A stretch of 15,746 bases of DNA, from contig PMLH01000516.1 of NCBI GenBank assembly GCA_003159055.1, forward strand, positions 2,274-18,019, given 5' to 3'. The position numbers and the translations under genes are program-made. The notes beneath the pieces were generated by a model. The model was not told the origin of the DNA and made no database searches. It saw nothing but the letters and a program-made list of their open reading frames with translations. The first letter of the stretch is position 1, and each line of letters opens with the position of its first letter. Positions 6,997 to 13,595 of this stretch are shown piece by piece. This DNA comes from Myxococcales bacterium. GTDB taxonomy: Bacteria > Myxococcota > Polyangia > Fen-1088.

Positions 6997-7899
6997 ATGG
7001 TTGTCATGCTAGGCACCTTTGGGCTGTTTTTGCGCAGTAGCGACAACGACTATCAGTTGCGTCTCAAGGAAGTCGGATTGCGCGAGGCGAAGCGGCAAGG
7101 CTTCGAGCTCGTCATCGAGTCGGCCCAGAACGATCCGGTTCGCCAGGCAGAGCAGATCCGCGCGGCCATCAACAACGCAAAGACCAGCCAACTCTCTGCG
7201 ATCCTCGTCAGCGTCGTGCGCGACGACGTCATCCCTGATCTCGCGCGCGAAGCAGCAGCGGCGGGGCTGGATTTCGCGTTGCTCAACGAGTTCAGCGCCA
7301 TCGACGAGATCCGAGCGCAGTACCCGAGCCGCGCCATGTTTGTGGTGACGCCGGACCAGACGGAGATTGGCCGCATCCACGGGCGGCAGGTGCGCGGCCT
7401 GGTCGGGGAGAGCGGCGGTATCCTTTGCGTGACCGGCCCCATGGCCACGATCATGGCGCAGCAACGATTGGCGGGACTGAAGGAAGTCCTTGGCGACAAG
7501 TTCAGCGTGCTCGAGCTGAACGCCGACTGGACCAGCGAGCGCGCGCGCATGGTGGTCGAACGGTGGGCAGACGAGCTTCCGGCCGACGCGCAGTTGCCAA
7601 GGATGTTCGTCGCCCACAACGACGAGATGGCGCTGGGCGTACGCCAGGCCCTGCGCGACTTCTCTTCCAAGCGCGATCTGTCGCTGGGGACGGCTTTCGT
7701 CACCGGCTGTGATGGCTCCCAGACCTTCGGCCAGCGTTTGGTGCGCGAGGGGCGCATCAAGTCGACCGTCATCATGCCGCCCGGTGCGGGAACCGCCATC
7801 GAGCTGCTTGCGAAGTGCCGAACCAAGGGCGAGCTGCCGCCAGTTCGGGTGGTGCAACCCGTGGCCTCGTTCCCGGCGATCTCTGCGCTCAAGCGCTAG
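6997..7899 (+). CDS. Periplasmic-binding-protein-like sugar-binding protein without signal peptide
   Basis: ATG 6997 gives 300 aa; ATG 7006 is an alternative. The protein is a type I periplasmic binding protein/LacI-type sensor fold, the Peripla_BP_4 style of ribose-binding proteins. The first lobe begins at once with a strand and the QxxRLKEVGLREAKRQG helix. AHNDEMALGVRQAL matches the family's NDxMAxGA motif, and GCDGSQTFGQRLVREG matches the GxDG...G region. There is no signal peptide or lipobox, no HTH domain, and no ABC permease or ATPase gene beside it. Residues encoded further upstream in the open frame do not look like a signal either. It is therefore probably cytosolic, sensing a sugar-like ligand or working with a partner encoded elsewhere. 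The repeat pair at 6891-6950 lies just upstream, and a strong hairpin follows the stop. Confidence 0.8.
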   Translation: MVVMLGTFGLFLRSSDNDYQLRLKEVGLREAKRQGFELVIESAQNDPVRQAEQIRAAINNAKTSQLSAILVSVVRDDVIPDLAREAAAAGLDFALLNEFSAIDEIRAQYPSRAMFVVTPDQTEIGRIHGRQVRGLVGESGGILCVTGPMATIMAQQRLAGLKEVLGDKFSVLELNADWTSERARMVVERWADELPADAQLPRMFVAHNDEMALGVRQALRDFSSKRDLSLGTAFVTGCDGSQTFGQRLVREGRIKSTVIMPPGAGTAIELLAKCRTKGELPPVRVVQPVASFPAISALKR

Positions 7900-7912
7900 G
7901 TGCCCCGGAAAA

Positions 7913-7942
7913 CCGGTGGCCGGTTCCGGCCCCGGCTGCCGG
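7913..7942 (+). terminator. Long GC-rich hairpin after the sensor gene
   Basis: CCGGTGGCCGG (7913-7923) pairs along all 11 positions with CCGGCTGCCGG (7932-7942), counting two G-T wobbles, around an 8-nt loop. It lies 13 bp past the TAG and is followed by TCTT only, so rho-independent function is plausible but not ideal. It shares GTGGCCGGTTCCGG with 4954-4967. Confidence 0.55.
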
Positions 7943-7960
7943 TCTTGGAATGCGCCTTTC

Positions 7961-7989
7961 TTGACGTGTATACCTCTGTGGTTTATTGT
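7961..7989 (+). promoter_or_regulatory. Sigma70-type promoter for the PilZ gene
   Basis: TTGACG at 7961-7966 and TATTGT at 7984-7989 are separated by exactly 17 bp. The predicted transcript would start near 7996, about 20 nt before the ATG at 8017. The promoter follows the hairpin at 7913, so the PilZ gene is likely its own unit. Confidence 0.6.
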
Positions 7990-8016
7990 CCTACATAGAA
8001 CCACATTGAGGCCATC

Positions 8017-8415
8017 ATGAACCAGATCACGCTATTCGAAGAAAACCGCCGCTTCGACCCACGCGTTCCGACCGAAATGTTCGTCAACGCCTTCCTCATG
8101 GACCAGCCCCAGCGCGCGGTGGCGGTCGACATCAGCCAAAGCGGGCTCTATCTCAATGCCCTCGCTCAGGATCCGCTCCCGCCGCGGACACCGGTCGGTT
8201 TGGAATTCAAACTACCGCTAATTGGCGAAACCCTGTGGGTGGCGGGGGAAACCTGCCGCGACGACCTGGACGACTGTTTCTACGGCTTCGGAGTGCGCTT
8301 CACCCAGATGGCGCGCCTGCACCGCCGCATGCTGCGCGAGTACTGCTGGCGCATCCGCAGCCCGTACAGCGCCCGCGAGCTGTCCGAACGCGCGCCCGGT
8401 CTGTTCAGGACTTGA
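8017..8415 (+). CDS. PilZ domain c-di-GMP-binding protein
   Basis: This 132-aa protein is essentially one PilZ domain (about residues 10-110) with a short C-terminal tail. Both c-di-GMP contact motifs are present: RRFDPR near residues 11-16 (RxxxR) and DISQSG near residues 39-44 (D/NxSxxG). It should bind c-di-GMP in the cytoplasm and pass the signal to a partner, since no output domain is attached. The stop overlaps the convergent pdxA stop region by 11 bp. A diguanylate cyclase gene lies about 3 kb upstream in the same window. The target is not evident, although small PilZ proteins often act on motility, polysaccharide export or gene expression. Confidence 0.92.
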   Translation: MNQITLFEENRRFDPRVPTEMFVNAFLMDQPQRAVAVDISQSGLYLNALAQDPLPPRTPVGLEFKLPLIGETLWVAGETCRDDLDDCFYGFGVRFTQMARLHRRMLREYCWRIRSPYSARELSERAPGLFRT

Positions 8416-9430
8416 TCAGTTCCAACGCGGCCTTGATCGCGTACAGCATGCTGGTTTCGTCGGCCTTGTTTCTTCCGGCGATGTCGTAGCCACTGCCGTG
8501 GTCGACCGAGGTGCGCACGACCGGCAAGCCCAAGGTCACGTTGACGGAAACCCGCGGGAAAGCCGGTTTGACCGCGACCAAACCCTGGTCGTGGTACATC
8601 GCCACGATCAGCTTGTAGCTCTTTGCCCGCGCGATGAAAAACGAGTCCGCCGGGAAGGGTCCGTCGCACGCCCAGCCCGCCTTGCGCGCGTCTGCCATCG
8701 CTGGCTCGATGATGCGTTCTTCTTCCGTACCCAGAAGGCCGTGCTCGCCAGCGTGCGGGTTCAGCCCCAGCACCGCAACCGGAAGCTTTTTGCCGTAGTA
8801 TTTACGGCCGGCAGCCGCGAGCATGGCGATGGTGATGGCGATGCTCGACTGCGAAAGGTTCTTCGAAACCTCGGCGAGCGGGACGTGGGTGGTCTGCAGG
8901 ACCAGCAAGTAGTCGGGCGTGAAGAACGCCATGCGCTCGTCGGCGACGCCGAGCTGTTCCGCCAGATAGCCGGTGTGTCCAACGAAACCCGGGGCAATTT
9001 CCGCGACCGCCTCTTTGGTGATGGGACCGGTGACAATCGCCTCGATTTCCTTGCGACGGGCTTTGTCGATGGCGAAGTCAAGATAGCCGAGCTGCTCGCG
9101 CCCATAGCTCGGGACGCCGAAGCGAAAACCCTGCATCGGAATTTGGCTCAAGCCAAACAGGCGAATGCGCCGGTGCGATTCGACGTCGGTTGAAAACGCG
9201 TCGACCAGGCCGATCGGCATCGGCGTGCGCGTGATCCGGCTGGCGCGTGCAAGCACGTTAGCATCGCCAGCGACGTAGAGATTGGTCGGACGCGCGTCGC
9301 AGAGCTTGCGCACCTGCTTTGCGACTTGTGTCTTGGGTCGCGCGAGCGCGGCGAAAGCTTTCACCACGACCTCGCCAGAAATGCCCGCCGGATCGCCCAT
9401 CGTCACCAAGATGTTGCTGACCGCTTTCAT
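8405..9430 (-). CDS. pdxA: 4-hydroxythreonine-4-phosphate dehydrogenase
   Basis: ATG 9430 gives 341 aa, close to the 329 aa of the E. coli enzyme. Earlier in-frame codons only add unrelated sequence. The family motifs are clear: TMGDPAGISGE at the N-terminus, GFVGHTGYLAE and TTHVPLAEV with the first two metal-binding His, GLNPHAGEHGLLG, GPFPADSFF, MYHDQGLVAVK with the third His, and RTSVDHGSGYDIAG. The enzyme oxidises 4-phosphohydroxy-L-threonine with NAD(P)+ to the unstable keto acid that yields 3-amino-2-oxopropyl phosphate, in deoxyxylulose-5-phosphate-dependent pyridoxal phosphate synthesis in the cytoplasm. The usual GIGPE reads GISGE here. No other pdx genes are adjacent. Its 3' end overlaps the PilZ gene. 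Confidence 0.96.
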   Translation of the reverse strand: MKAVSNILVTMGDPAGISGEVVVKAFAALARPKTQVAKQVRKLCDARPTNLYVAGDANVLARASRITRTPMPIGLVDAFSTDVESHRRIRLFGLSQIPMQGFRFGVPSYGREQLGYLDFAIDKARRKEIEAIVTGPITKEAVAEIAPGFVGHTGYLAEQLGVADERMAFFTPDYLLVLQTTHVPLAEVSKNLSQSSIAITIAMLAAAGRKYYGKKLPVAVLGLNPHAGEHGLLGTEEERIIEPAMADARKAGWACDGPFPADSFFIARAKSYKLIVAMYHDQGLVAVKPAFPRVSVNVTLGLPVVRTSVDHGSGYDIAGRNKADETSMLYAIKAALELIKS

Positions 9431-9443
9431 GACCGAAGCCCCG

Positions 9444-9472
9444 ATTATCCTCGGCGGAAGTTCCGATTTCAC
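9444..9472 (-). promoter_or_regulatory. Candidate pdxA promoter
   Basis: On the minus strand GTGAAA (9472-9467) and GATAAT (9449-9444) are 17 bp apart, matching the sigma70 consensus at 4 and 5 of 6 bases. The transcript would start only about 7 nt before the ATG, which would fit the absence of a Shine-Dalgarno and imply a nearly leaderless mRNA. Confidence 0.35.
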
Positions 9473-9528
9473 GCGAATTCCGTCGTGCTCGACCGAGCCA
9501 TCGCGCTGGCGTTGGTGTAAGCTCACCG

Positions 9529-9534
9529 AAGGAG
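9529..9534 (+). promoter_or_regulatory. Strong Shine-Dalgarno for the 9541 gene
   Basis: AAGGAG lies 6 nt before ATG 9541. It fixes the start of the small acidic protein and is strong support that the gene is translated. Confidence 0.8.
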
Positions 9535-9540
9535 AAAGTC

Positions 9541-9924
9541 ATGGAACTTGCCGACCTCAACCAGAACGAACAGATCGCCCTTGCGGGGTTGCTCGAATTC
9601 GTGGTCCTCGCCAGCGGCCACGTGACCGAGGACGAAGAGCATGAGATCGACGCCATCGTCGAGGCAATCGGCGAGGAGAAGTATCGCAAGGCGGTGGACG
9701 AGGTCGACAAACGCTTCTCCGACGAGAAAGCCTTCCGAACCTTCCTGTCCACCATCGATCGCCAAGAAGCACGTGAGCTGATCTACGGCTCGGTGATGGA
9801 GGCTGCGATGACCGACACCGTGGAAGGCCGCGAATCCGCGCTGCTGGAATGGCTGGCCGGCGAATGGAAAGTCGAGGTCACCTACGACGAGCCGCCCGCT
9901 GGCGACGAGGAAGCGAAAGGGTAG
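9541..9924 (+). CDS. Small acidic all-helical protein, possibly TerB-like
   Basis: This 127-aa protein has no signal peptide or membrane segment. It is predicted to be almost wholly helical and is very acidic, ending in PPAGDEEAKG. The N-terminal stretch (LEFVVLASGHVTEDEEHEI) resembles the helix, acidic turn and DEEE-type opening of TerB-like domains, with a second similar helix-turn region near residues 83-108. That resemblance is weak and by eye. TerB-like proteins occur in stress and tellurite-resistance contexts, but nothing around it supports that: pdxA is divergent on one side and folK convergent on the other. I do not assign a function. Confidence 0.75.
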   Translation: MELADLNQNEQIALAGLLEFVVLASGHVTEDEEHEIDAIVEAIGEEKYRKAVDEVDKRFSDEKAFRTFLSTIDRQEARELIYGSVMEAAMTDTVEGRESALLEWLAGEWKVEVTYDEPPAGDEEAKG

Positions 9925-9964
9925 CTGCGAAGTAGCCGTTTGGTCCGGACCCGCCTCGCGAAGC

Positions 9965-10453
9965 CTATCGCCGAACGAGGGTCGAAACTAGGACCACCGT
10001 CGGATGGGGATCGCAGCGATCGAGCGGCGCGCCGCTGACAGGATGGCATAGCCTCGCCACCGCGACCTCGGCCAACGGAATGCGCACGAAGGGCCGCGCC
10101 AGCAAGCGCGGATGGGGCACGCGCAGACTTGGCTCGTTGATCACTTCCCCATCGTAGAGGAGCACGTCGATGTCGATGGTGCGCGAGGCTTTCCTACCGC
10201 CGGCAGGCCGAACCCGCCCCTGCGCGCGCTCAATGCCGAGGCAGGCGGCAAGCAGCGCGTGCGCAGAGAGCGGCGTCTGCAGCCTGACCGCGGCGTTGAG
10301 GTACTTCGGCTGGTCCGCGCCGCCTTCGGGGAGGGTTTCGTAAAGGCCGCTCACTGCCTCGACCCGGCCGTGCTTGCCGACGGCGACGATGGCACGCTCG
10401 ATCTCGGCTTGGCGATCGCCAAGGTTCGATCCCAGGCCAAGATAGGCAATCAT
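9965..10453 (-). CDS. folK: 2-amino-4-hydroxy-6-hydroxymethyldihydropteridine pyrophosphokinase
   Basis: ATG 10453 gives 162 aa, matching the roughly 160-aa family. The frame remains open much further upstream, but that part is a shadow of the ZIP gene on the other strand. Motifs in order are MIAYLGLGSNLGDR at the N-terminus, YETLPEGGADQPKYLNAAV, GRKASRTIDIDVLLYDG (the two Mg2+-binding Asp) and VPHPRLLARPFVRIPLAEV. The enzyme transfers pyrophosphate from ATP to 6-hydroxymethyl-7,8-dihydropterin, the step before dihydropteroate synthase in folate synthesis. It acts in the cytoplasm. No other fol gene is adjacent. The gene is divergent from the ZIP transporter, with 153 bp between the starts and no convincing promoter visible there. 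Confidence 0.96.
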   Translation of the reverse strand: MIAYLGLGSNLGDRQAEIERAIVAVGKHGRVEAVSGLYETLPEGGADQPKYLNAAVRLQTPLSAHALLAACLGIERAQGRVRPAGGRKASRTIDIDVLLYDGEVINEPSLRVPHPRLLARPFVRIPLAEVAVARLCHPVSGAPLDRCDPHPTVVLVSTLVRR

Positions 10454-10606
10454 TTGCGCCGGAGCATACTTCCAACCTGGCGACGTGAAAGCACTCGTTG
10501 CCGCGCGCCCTTCTCGCCCGGCTTCCGTGGATCCCAGCCAGTCTGCCTTGGCGTACCCGTCGGCTACCCGGTTTTGGTGAACAATACGGGCTGGCGGTGG
10601 TAAGAC

Positions 10607-11407
10607 GTGCGTCCCATGCTGCAAACCCTCATCGCCGCCGGCATGACCGGTCTGGCCACCGGCCTGGGGGCTTTTCCGTTCTTTTTTCTGCAACGGCTTC
10701 CTCGTCGCGCCTACGACGGGATTCTCGGGTTGGGCGCGGGTCTCATGCTGGCTGCAGCGACCCTGGGCCTCTTGGCCGAAGCGATCGAGGGAGTGCAAGG
10801 GCCAGGCGGCCTCGACCTTGCCCACCTTGGCAAGGTGGTGCTCGGATTTCTCCTTGGCGTGATCGTCGCGGCGCTGATGGACCGCACCATTCCGCACCGC
10901 CACGCCGGCGGGCACCACCTTCACATCGGCCTCGACCACGACCACGATCACCGCGCCGAGGATCTCCGGCGAAGCTACGCCATCGTGGGCGCGCTCAGCA
11001 TCCATCGCGTTCCCGAGGGTTTGGCCATCGGTGCCGGTTTCGCCTCGGGCCACGGGTCGCGCTTGGGATGGCTTCTGGTCATGTCGGTGGGCATTCAGAA
11101 CGCCTGTGAGGGCGTCGTCATGGGTGCGCCGCTGCGGATCGCGGGCGTGAAGCCCTGGCGTGCGCTGCTGGTGATCACCGCGAGCGGGCTGGCCATCCCG
11201 ATCGGCGCGCTGTTCGGCCAGCTGTTGTCGGCGACGGCGGTAAGCGCCCTGCCGCTGGTGCTCGCACTGGCTGGCGGGATCCTGATTTACGTGACGTCGA
11301 ACGAAGTCATTCCCGAATCTCACAGCCACGGCCATGAAGGCACGGCGTCGACCGGCGTTGTGCTGGGGTTCCTGCTCACCATGGTGATTGGAGCAGTCCT
11401 TCGTTGA
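10607..11407 (+). CDS. ZIP family divalent metal transporter (GufA-like)
   Basis: GTG 10607 follows GGTGG at a usable distance and gives 266 aa; ATG 10616 is a possible alternative. About eight membrane segments are visible. Between TM3 and TM4 is a His-rich loop (about residues 95-116) with HHLHIGLDHDHDHR, typical of ZIP metal sensing. TM4 carries SIHRVPEGLAIG (His133, Glu137) and TM5 carries GIQNACEGVVMG (Gln164, Glu168). YVTSNEVIPESH is the usual C-terminal segment. These proteins move Zn2+ or other divalent ions into the cytoplasm. Arg134 replaces the Asn of the canonical HNxPEG, a binuclear-site ligand. The start of the downstream lipoprotein gene is 32 bp past the stop, so the two may share a transcript. 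Confidence 0.92.
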   Translation: MRPMLQTLIAAGMTGLATGLGAFPFFFLQRLPRRAYDGILGLGAGLMLAAATLGLLAEAIEGVQGPGGLDLAHLGKVVLGFLLGVIVAALMDRTIPHRHAGGHHLHIGLDHDHDHRAEDLRRSYAIVGALSIHRVPEGLAIGAGFASGHGSRLGWLLVMSVGIQNACEGVVMGAPLRIAGVKPWRALLVITASGLAIPIGALFGQLLSATAVSALPLVLALAGGILIYVTSNEVIPESHSHGHEGTASTGVVLGFLLTMVIGAVLR

Positions 11408-11439
11408 TTCTTCGCGCGGTTGTGGCAAATACTCGGCCC

Positions 11440-12000
11440 GTGATCCGAACTCGCGTATTGCTTGCTTTCTTCGCGATGGCAGCCGCCGCCTGCGGCAAGG
11501 ACATTGGCGACGACTGCAAGACGAACGTGGACTGCGCCCAGGACGGCACGCGTGATTGCGACCTGTCGCAGCCTGGCGGCTATTGCACCATCAATGGCTG
11601 CGACGAGAAGTTCTGCCCGTCGGGGTCGATCTGCATCCGCATTTTTCCGTACGAGGCGGAGGGCAACACCTTCTGCGACTGGGTGCCAAGAAACCAGAGC
11701 AGCCAGAACCAGAGCGCCGCTTGCTCGGGTGACCAAAGCACGCAAGACCCGGACACACAGTGCGTTTGTGCGAGCGACCAGATCTGCCTGCCCGATGGCC
11801 ATTGCGTGCCCCGCATTTCCGAGCGCCGCTTCTGCGAGAAATCCTGCAGCAGCGATGGTGACTGCCGCAGCGGCTACGTCTGCCGTGAAGCGGGTGTCGA
11901 GACCAAGCCTTCCACCAGCAACACCTATGGCAGCATCGTTTTGGCTGCCAACCCGAGCCCGACCATGGTGGCCAAGTTCTGCGCGCCACCGGCGCCTTAG
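11440..12000 (+). CDS. Small Cys-rich lipoprotein
   Basis: GTG 11440 gives 186 aa. The frame also opens with an earlier TTG at 11404, but starting at 11440 puts a short basic head (MIRTR) before the hydrophobic stretch and the lipobox-like AAAC (Cys18). The mature part is rich in paired and spaced cysteines, such as DDCKTNVDC, CVCASDQIC and CEKSCSSDGDC. These look like small disulfide-bonded modules of the extracellular type. No enzyme motif or repeat family is recognised. It is probably secreted and membrane-anchored. It sits 32 bp after the ZIP gene. Its TAG stop overlaps the TAA stop of the convergent HTH-EIIA gene within TTAG. It is not clearly homologous to the large lipoprotein at 338. 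Confidence 0.75.
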   Translation: MIRTRVLLAFFAMAAAACGKDIGDDCKTNVDCAQDGTRDCDLSQPGGYCTINGCDEKFCPSGSICIRIFPYEAEGNTFCDWVPRNQSSQNQSAACSGDQSTQDPDTQCVCASDQICLPDGHCVPRISERRFCEKSCSSDGDCRSGYVCREAGVETKPSTSNTYGSIVLAANPSPTMVAKFCAPPAP

Positions 12001-12707
12001 AAGTCGGCACCCGCCTTGGTCAGACGCCTTTCGCTGGCGGCGATGACGTCGTAGATGGCTTTGGCGTCGCGCGCGCCCAGCACCAGGTCGACCGCCTGTC
12101 GCGTGGCGAACATGCTGGACAGTTTGGCCAGCCACGGCAGGTGCAGCTCGTTGATCTTCAGGCCGAGCACGAAGAATAGGTGCGTCGGCTGCCCGTCAAG
12201 GCTGTCGAAATCAACGCCCTGCGTTGACCGGCCCAGCACCATGAAGGGTTTGGTCACCTGCTGCGGATTTCGCTTCACGGTGTGCAGAAAGGCCACGCCC
12301 CGCCCGGTCGCGCTGGGCATCACATTTTCCCGCTCGATGAGCGCGCCGATGAACCAGGTCTTGTCGCGCACCAACCCCAGCTCGGCCGCCACGCCGGCGA
12401 GCTCTTCGATAACGCCGTTCTTGCTCGACTCCTTCAGCTCGGGAATGATGTGGGAAATCTCGAAGCAGCTGTCGAGCTTGAGCATCGCCCGCGGTGACAC
12501 CACGGGCTTGGGTTCGTCGACCATGCGCGGGGTCACGCCCAGCATCTGGTCGTCGAGCCAGGTGTCGATCATCGCCTTCCGAAATCGCCACTGATTGCCG
12601 ACCTTCACGCCCGGCAAGACACCGTCGGTCACCAGGCGCAGCACGGTTCGCTCGTTGAGGTTCAGGTACCCTGCGAGCTGTTTGATGGTCATCAGCCGGT
12701 CGTCCAT
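11997..12707 (-). CDS. HTH regulator fused to a PTS EIIA-like domain
   Basis: The 236-aa protein starts at ATG 12707 behind AGGTGG. Residues about 5-53 are an excisionase/MerR-type winged helix (TIKQLAGYLNLNERTVLRLV, then the KVGNQWRFRKAMIDTWL wing). Residues about 75-235 resemble the PtsN-type EIIA-Ntr domain: LIERENVMPS, GRGVAFLHT with His142 where the phosphorylated His of the family sits, DFDSLDGQPTHLFFVLGL, and HLPWLAKLSSMF with the second conserved His189. It likely binds DNA and responds to phosphotransfer or another cue through the EIIA domain. No EI, HPr or PTS transporter gene is nearby. It lies 84 bp downstream of the HyfH-HyfI fusion on the same strand and may be the last gene of that operon or have its own promoter. 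Confidence 0.88.
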   Translation of the reverse strand: MDDRLMTIKQLAGYLNLNERTVLRLVTDGVLPGVKVGNQWRFRKAMIDTWLDDQMLGVTPRMVDEPKPVVSPRAMLKLDSCFEISHIIPELKESSKNGVIEELAGVAAELGLVRDKTWFIGALIERENVMPSATGRGVAFLHTVKRNPQQVTKPFMVLGRSTQGVDFDSLDGQPTHLFFVLGLKINELHLPWLAKLSSMFATRQAVDLVLGARDAKAIYDVIAASERRLTKAGADF

Positions 12708-12755
12708 TTGCCACCACCTATCACTATGCGAGACCTATCGAAAACATCGGAAACC

Positions 12756-12785
12756 CGAATACAACGCAGGCAACTCTGTCGTCAA
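12756..12785 (-). promoter_or_regulatory. Weak candidate promoter for the HTH-EIIA gene
   Basis: On the minus strand TTGACG (12785-12780) is followed after 18 bp by TATTCG (12761-12756). The -35 is good and the -10 poor. It would allow the regulator to be transcribed apart from the Ehr genes. Confidence 0.25.
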
Positions 12786-12791
12786 CCGACG

Positions 12792-13595
12792 TCATGGATT
12801 CGGCGCAATCTCCGCCAGCCTGTCCGCGCCGTGCCTTTCCTCCAACTGCCCGACCAGCCGTAACAGCCCGTCGAGAATCGTATACGGATGAGGCGGGCAG
12901 CCGGGGATGTAGAGATCCACGGGCACGACGTTATCAACGCCGTTGTGGACTTCGGGATGGTCCACGAACGGTCCGCCCGAGATAGCGCAGGCGCCGACAG
13001 CGATGACGATCTTGGGCGGGGTAAGGGCGTCGTAGCTCTTTTGCAGGGCCAGCTTCATGTTCTCGCTGACTGGGCCGGTGACAATCAATCCGTCAGCGTG
13101 CCTCGGCGAGGCCACGACTTGGATGCCGAAGCGGCCCAGGTCGAAGACCAGGGTGCCGAGCACGTTGATGTCAGCTTCGCAGGCGTTGCAGCCGCCGGCG
13201 CTCACCTGGCGCAGCTTCAGCGATCGGCCGAACAGGCGCAGCAGGCGCTTCTCCAAGGCATGGACAGGGACAGTGCCACCTGCGCCAACCATCAACGACT
13301 GGCGGGTATTGCCGGCGAGACGATAGTCCGAGCCAAAGTGGATGGCGCCGGCTCGGCAGGCCTGGGCGCAATCGGTGCAAAACAGGCAGCGCCCCAGATC
13401 GACTTTGGGGCCGCTGGCCTCGATCGTGATGGCATCGGTCGGGCAGGCATCGGCGCATGCGCGACAGCCGTCGGGGCATTTGCTGGCGTCGATGACGGGC
13501 AGGCCCCGAAAACGGTCGGACAACACAGGTGCTTCCTTGGGAAAGCGCGAGGTGCGGTGACCTTGCCGCCAACGTTCAGCGAGAATTTTCAGCAT
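12792..13595 (-). CDS. Fused ferredoxin (HyfH/NuoI-like) and NuoB-like (HyfI/HycG) subunit of an Ehr complex
   Basis: The 267-aa protein starts at ATG 13595, 9 nt after AGGAG. Residues 1-90 are a HycF/HyfH/NuoI-type ferredoxin: RFRGLPVID, then Cys40, 44, 47 and 51 followed by Pro, and Cys70, 73, 76 and 80. That makes two [4Fe-4S] clusters, the first with a CxxxC opening in place of CxxC. Residues about 105-255 are a HycG/HyfI/NuoB-type subunit: GGCNACEAD (Cys136, Cys139), VGACAISGG (Cys203) and IPGCPPHP (Cys233), the four ligands of the proximal N2-type cluster. The fusion would carry electrons from the ferredoxin clusters to the large-subunit interface. It is cytoplasmic and membrane-associated through the HyfF-like subunit. 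In E. coli hyfH and hyfI are separate genes, so the fusion is notable. Confidence 0.93.
   Translation of the reverse strand: MLKILAERWRQGHRTSRFPKEAPVLSDRFRGLPVIDASKCPDGCRACADACPTDAITIEASGPKVDLGRCLFCTDCAQACRAGAIHFGSDYRLAGNTRQSLMVGAGGTVPVHALEKRLLRLFGRSLKLRQVSAGGCNACEADINVLGTLVFDLGRFGIQVVASPRHADGLIVTGPVSENMKLALQKSYDALTPPKIVIAVGACAISGGPFVDHPEVHNGVDNVVPVDLYIPGCPPHPYTILDGLLRLVGQLEERHGADRLAEIAPNP
13554..13595 (-). repeat. Repeat copy B: first 14 codons of the ferredoxin fusion gene
   Basis: This 42-bp segment matches 13714-13755 at 36 positions in the same orientation. It encodes MLKILAERWRQGHR, the true start of the fusion protein. Its Shine-Dalgarno (AGGAG, 13609-13605) is 9 nt upstream. Confidence 0.85.

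Noticed and set aside
5688..7015. Shared 11-mer CATGCTAGGCA at 5688 and 7005
   Set aside because: An 11-base match between two places in a window this size is expected by chance.
8222..9193. Plus-strand 323-codon frame over pdxA
   Set aside because: It is antisense to all PdxA motifs, has no recognisable domain and no Shine-Dalgarno.
10454..10606. Possible metal-responsive operator between folK and the ZIP gene
   Set aside because: No clear Zur- or Fur-like palindrome and no convincing promoter could be seen.
10454..11428. Long minus-strand open frame continuing upstream of folK across the whole ZIP gene
   Set aside because: FolK homology begins exactly at ATG 10453. The upstream translation is low-quality sequence opposite the clearly real ZIP gene, a GC-rich shadow.
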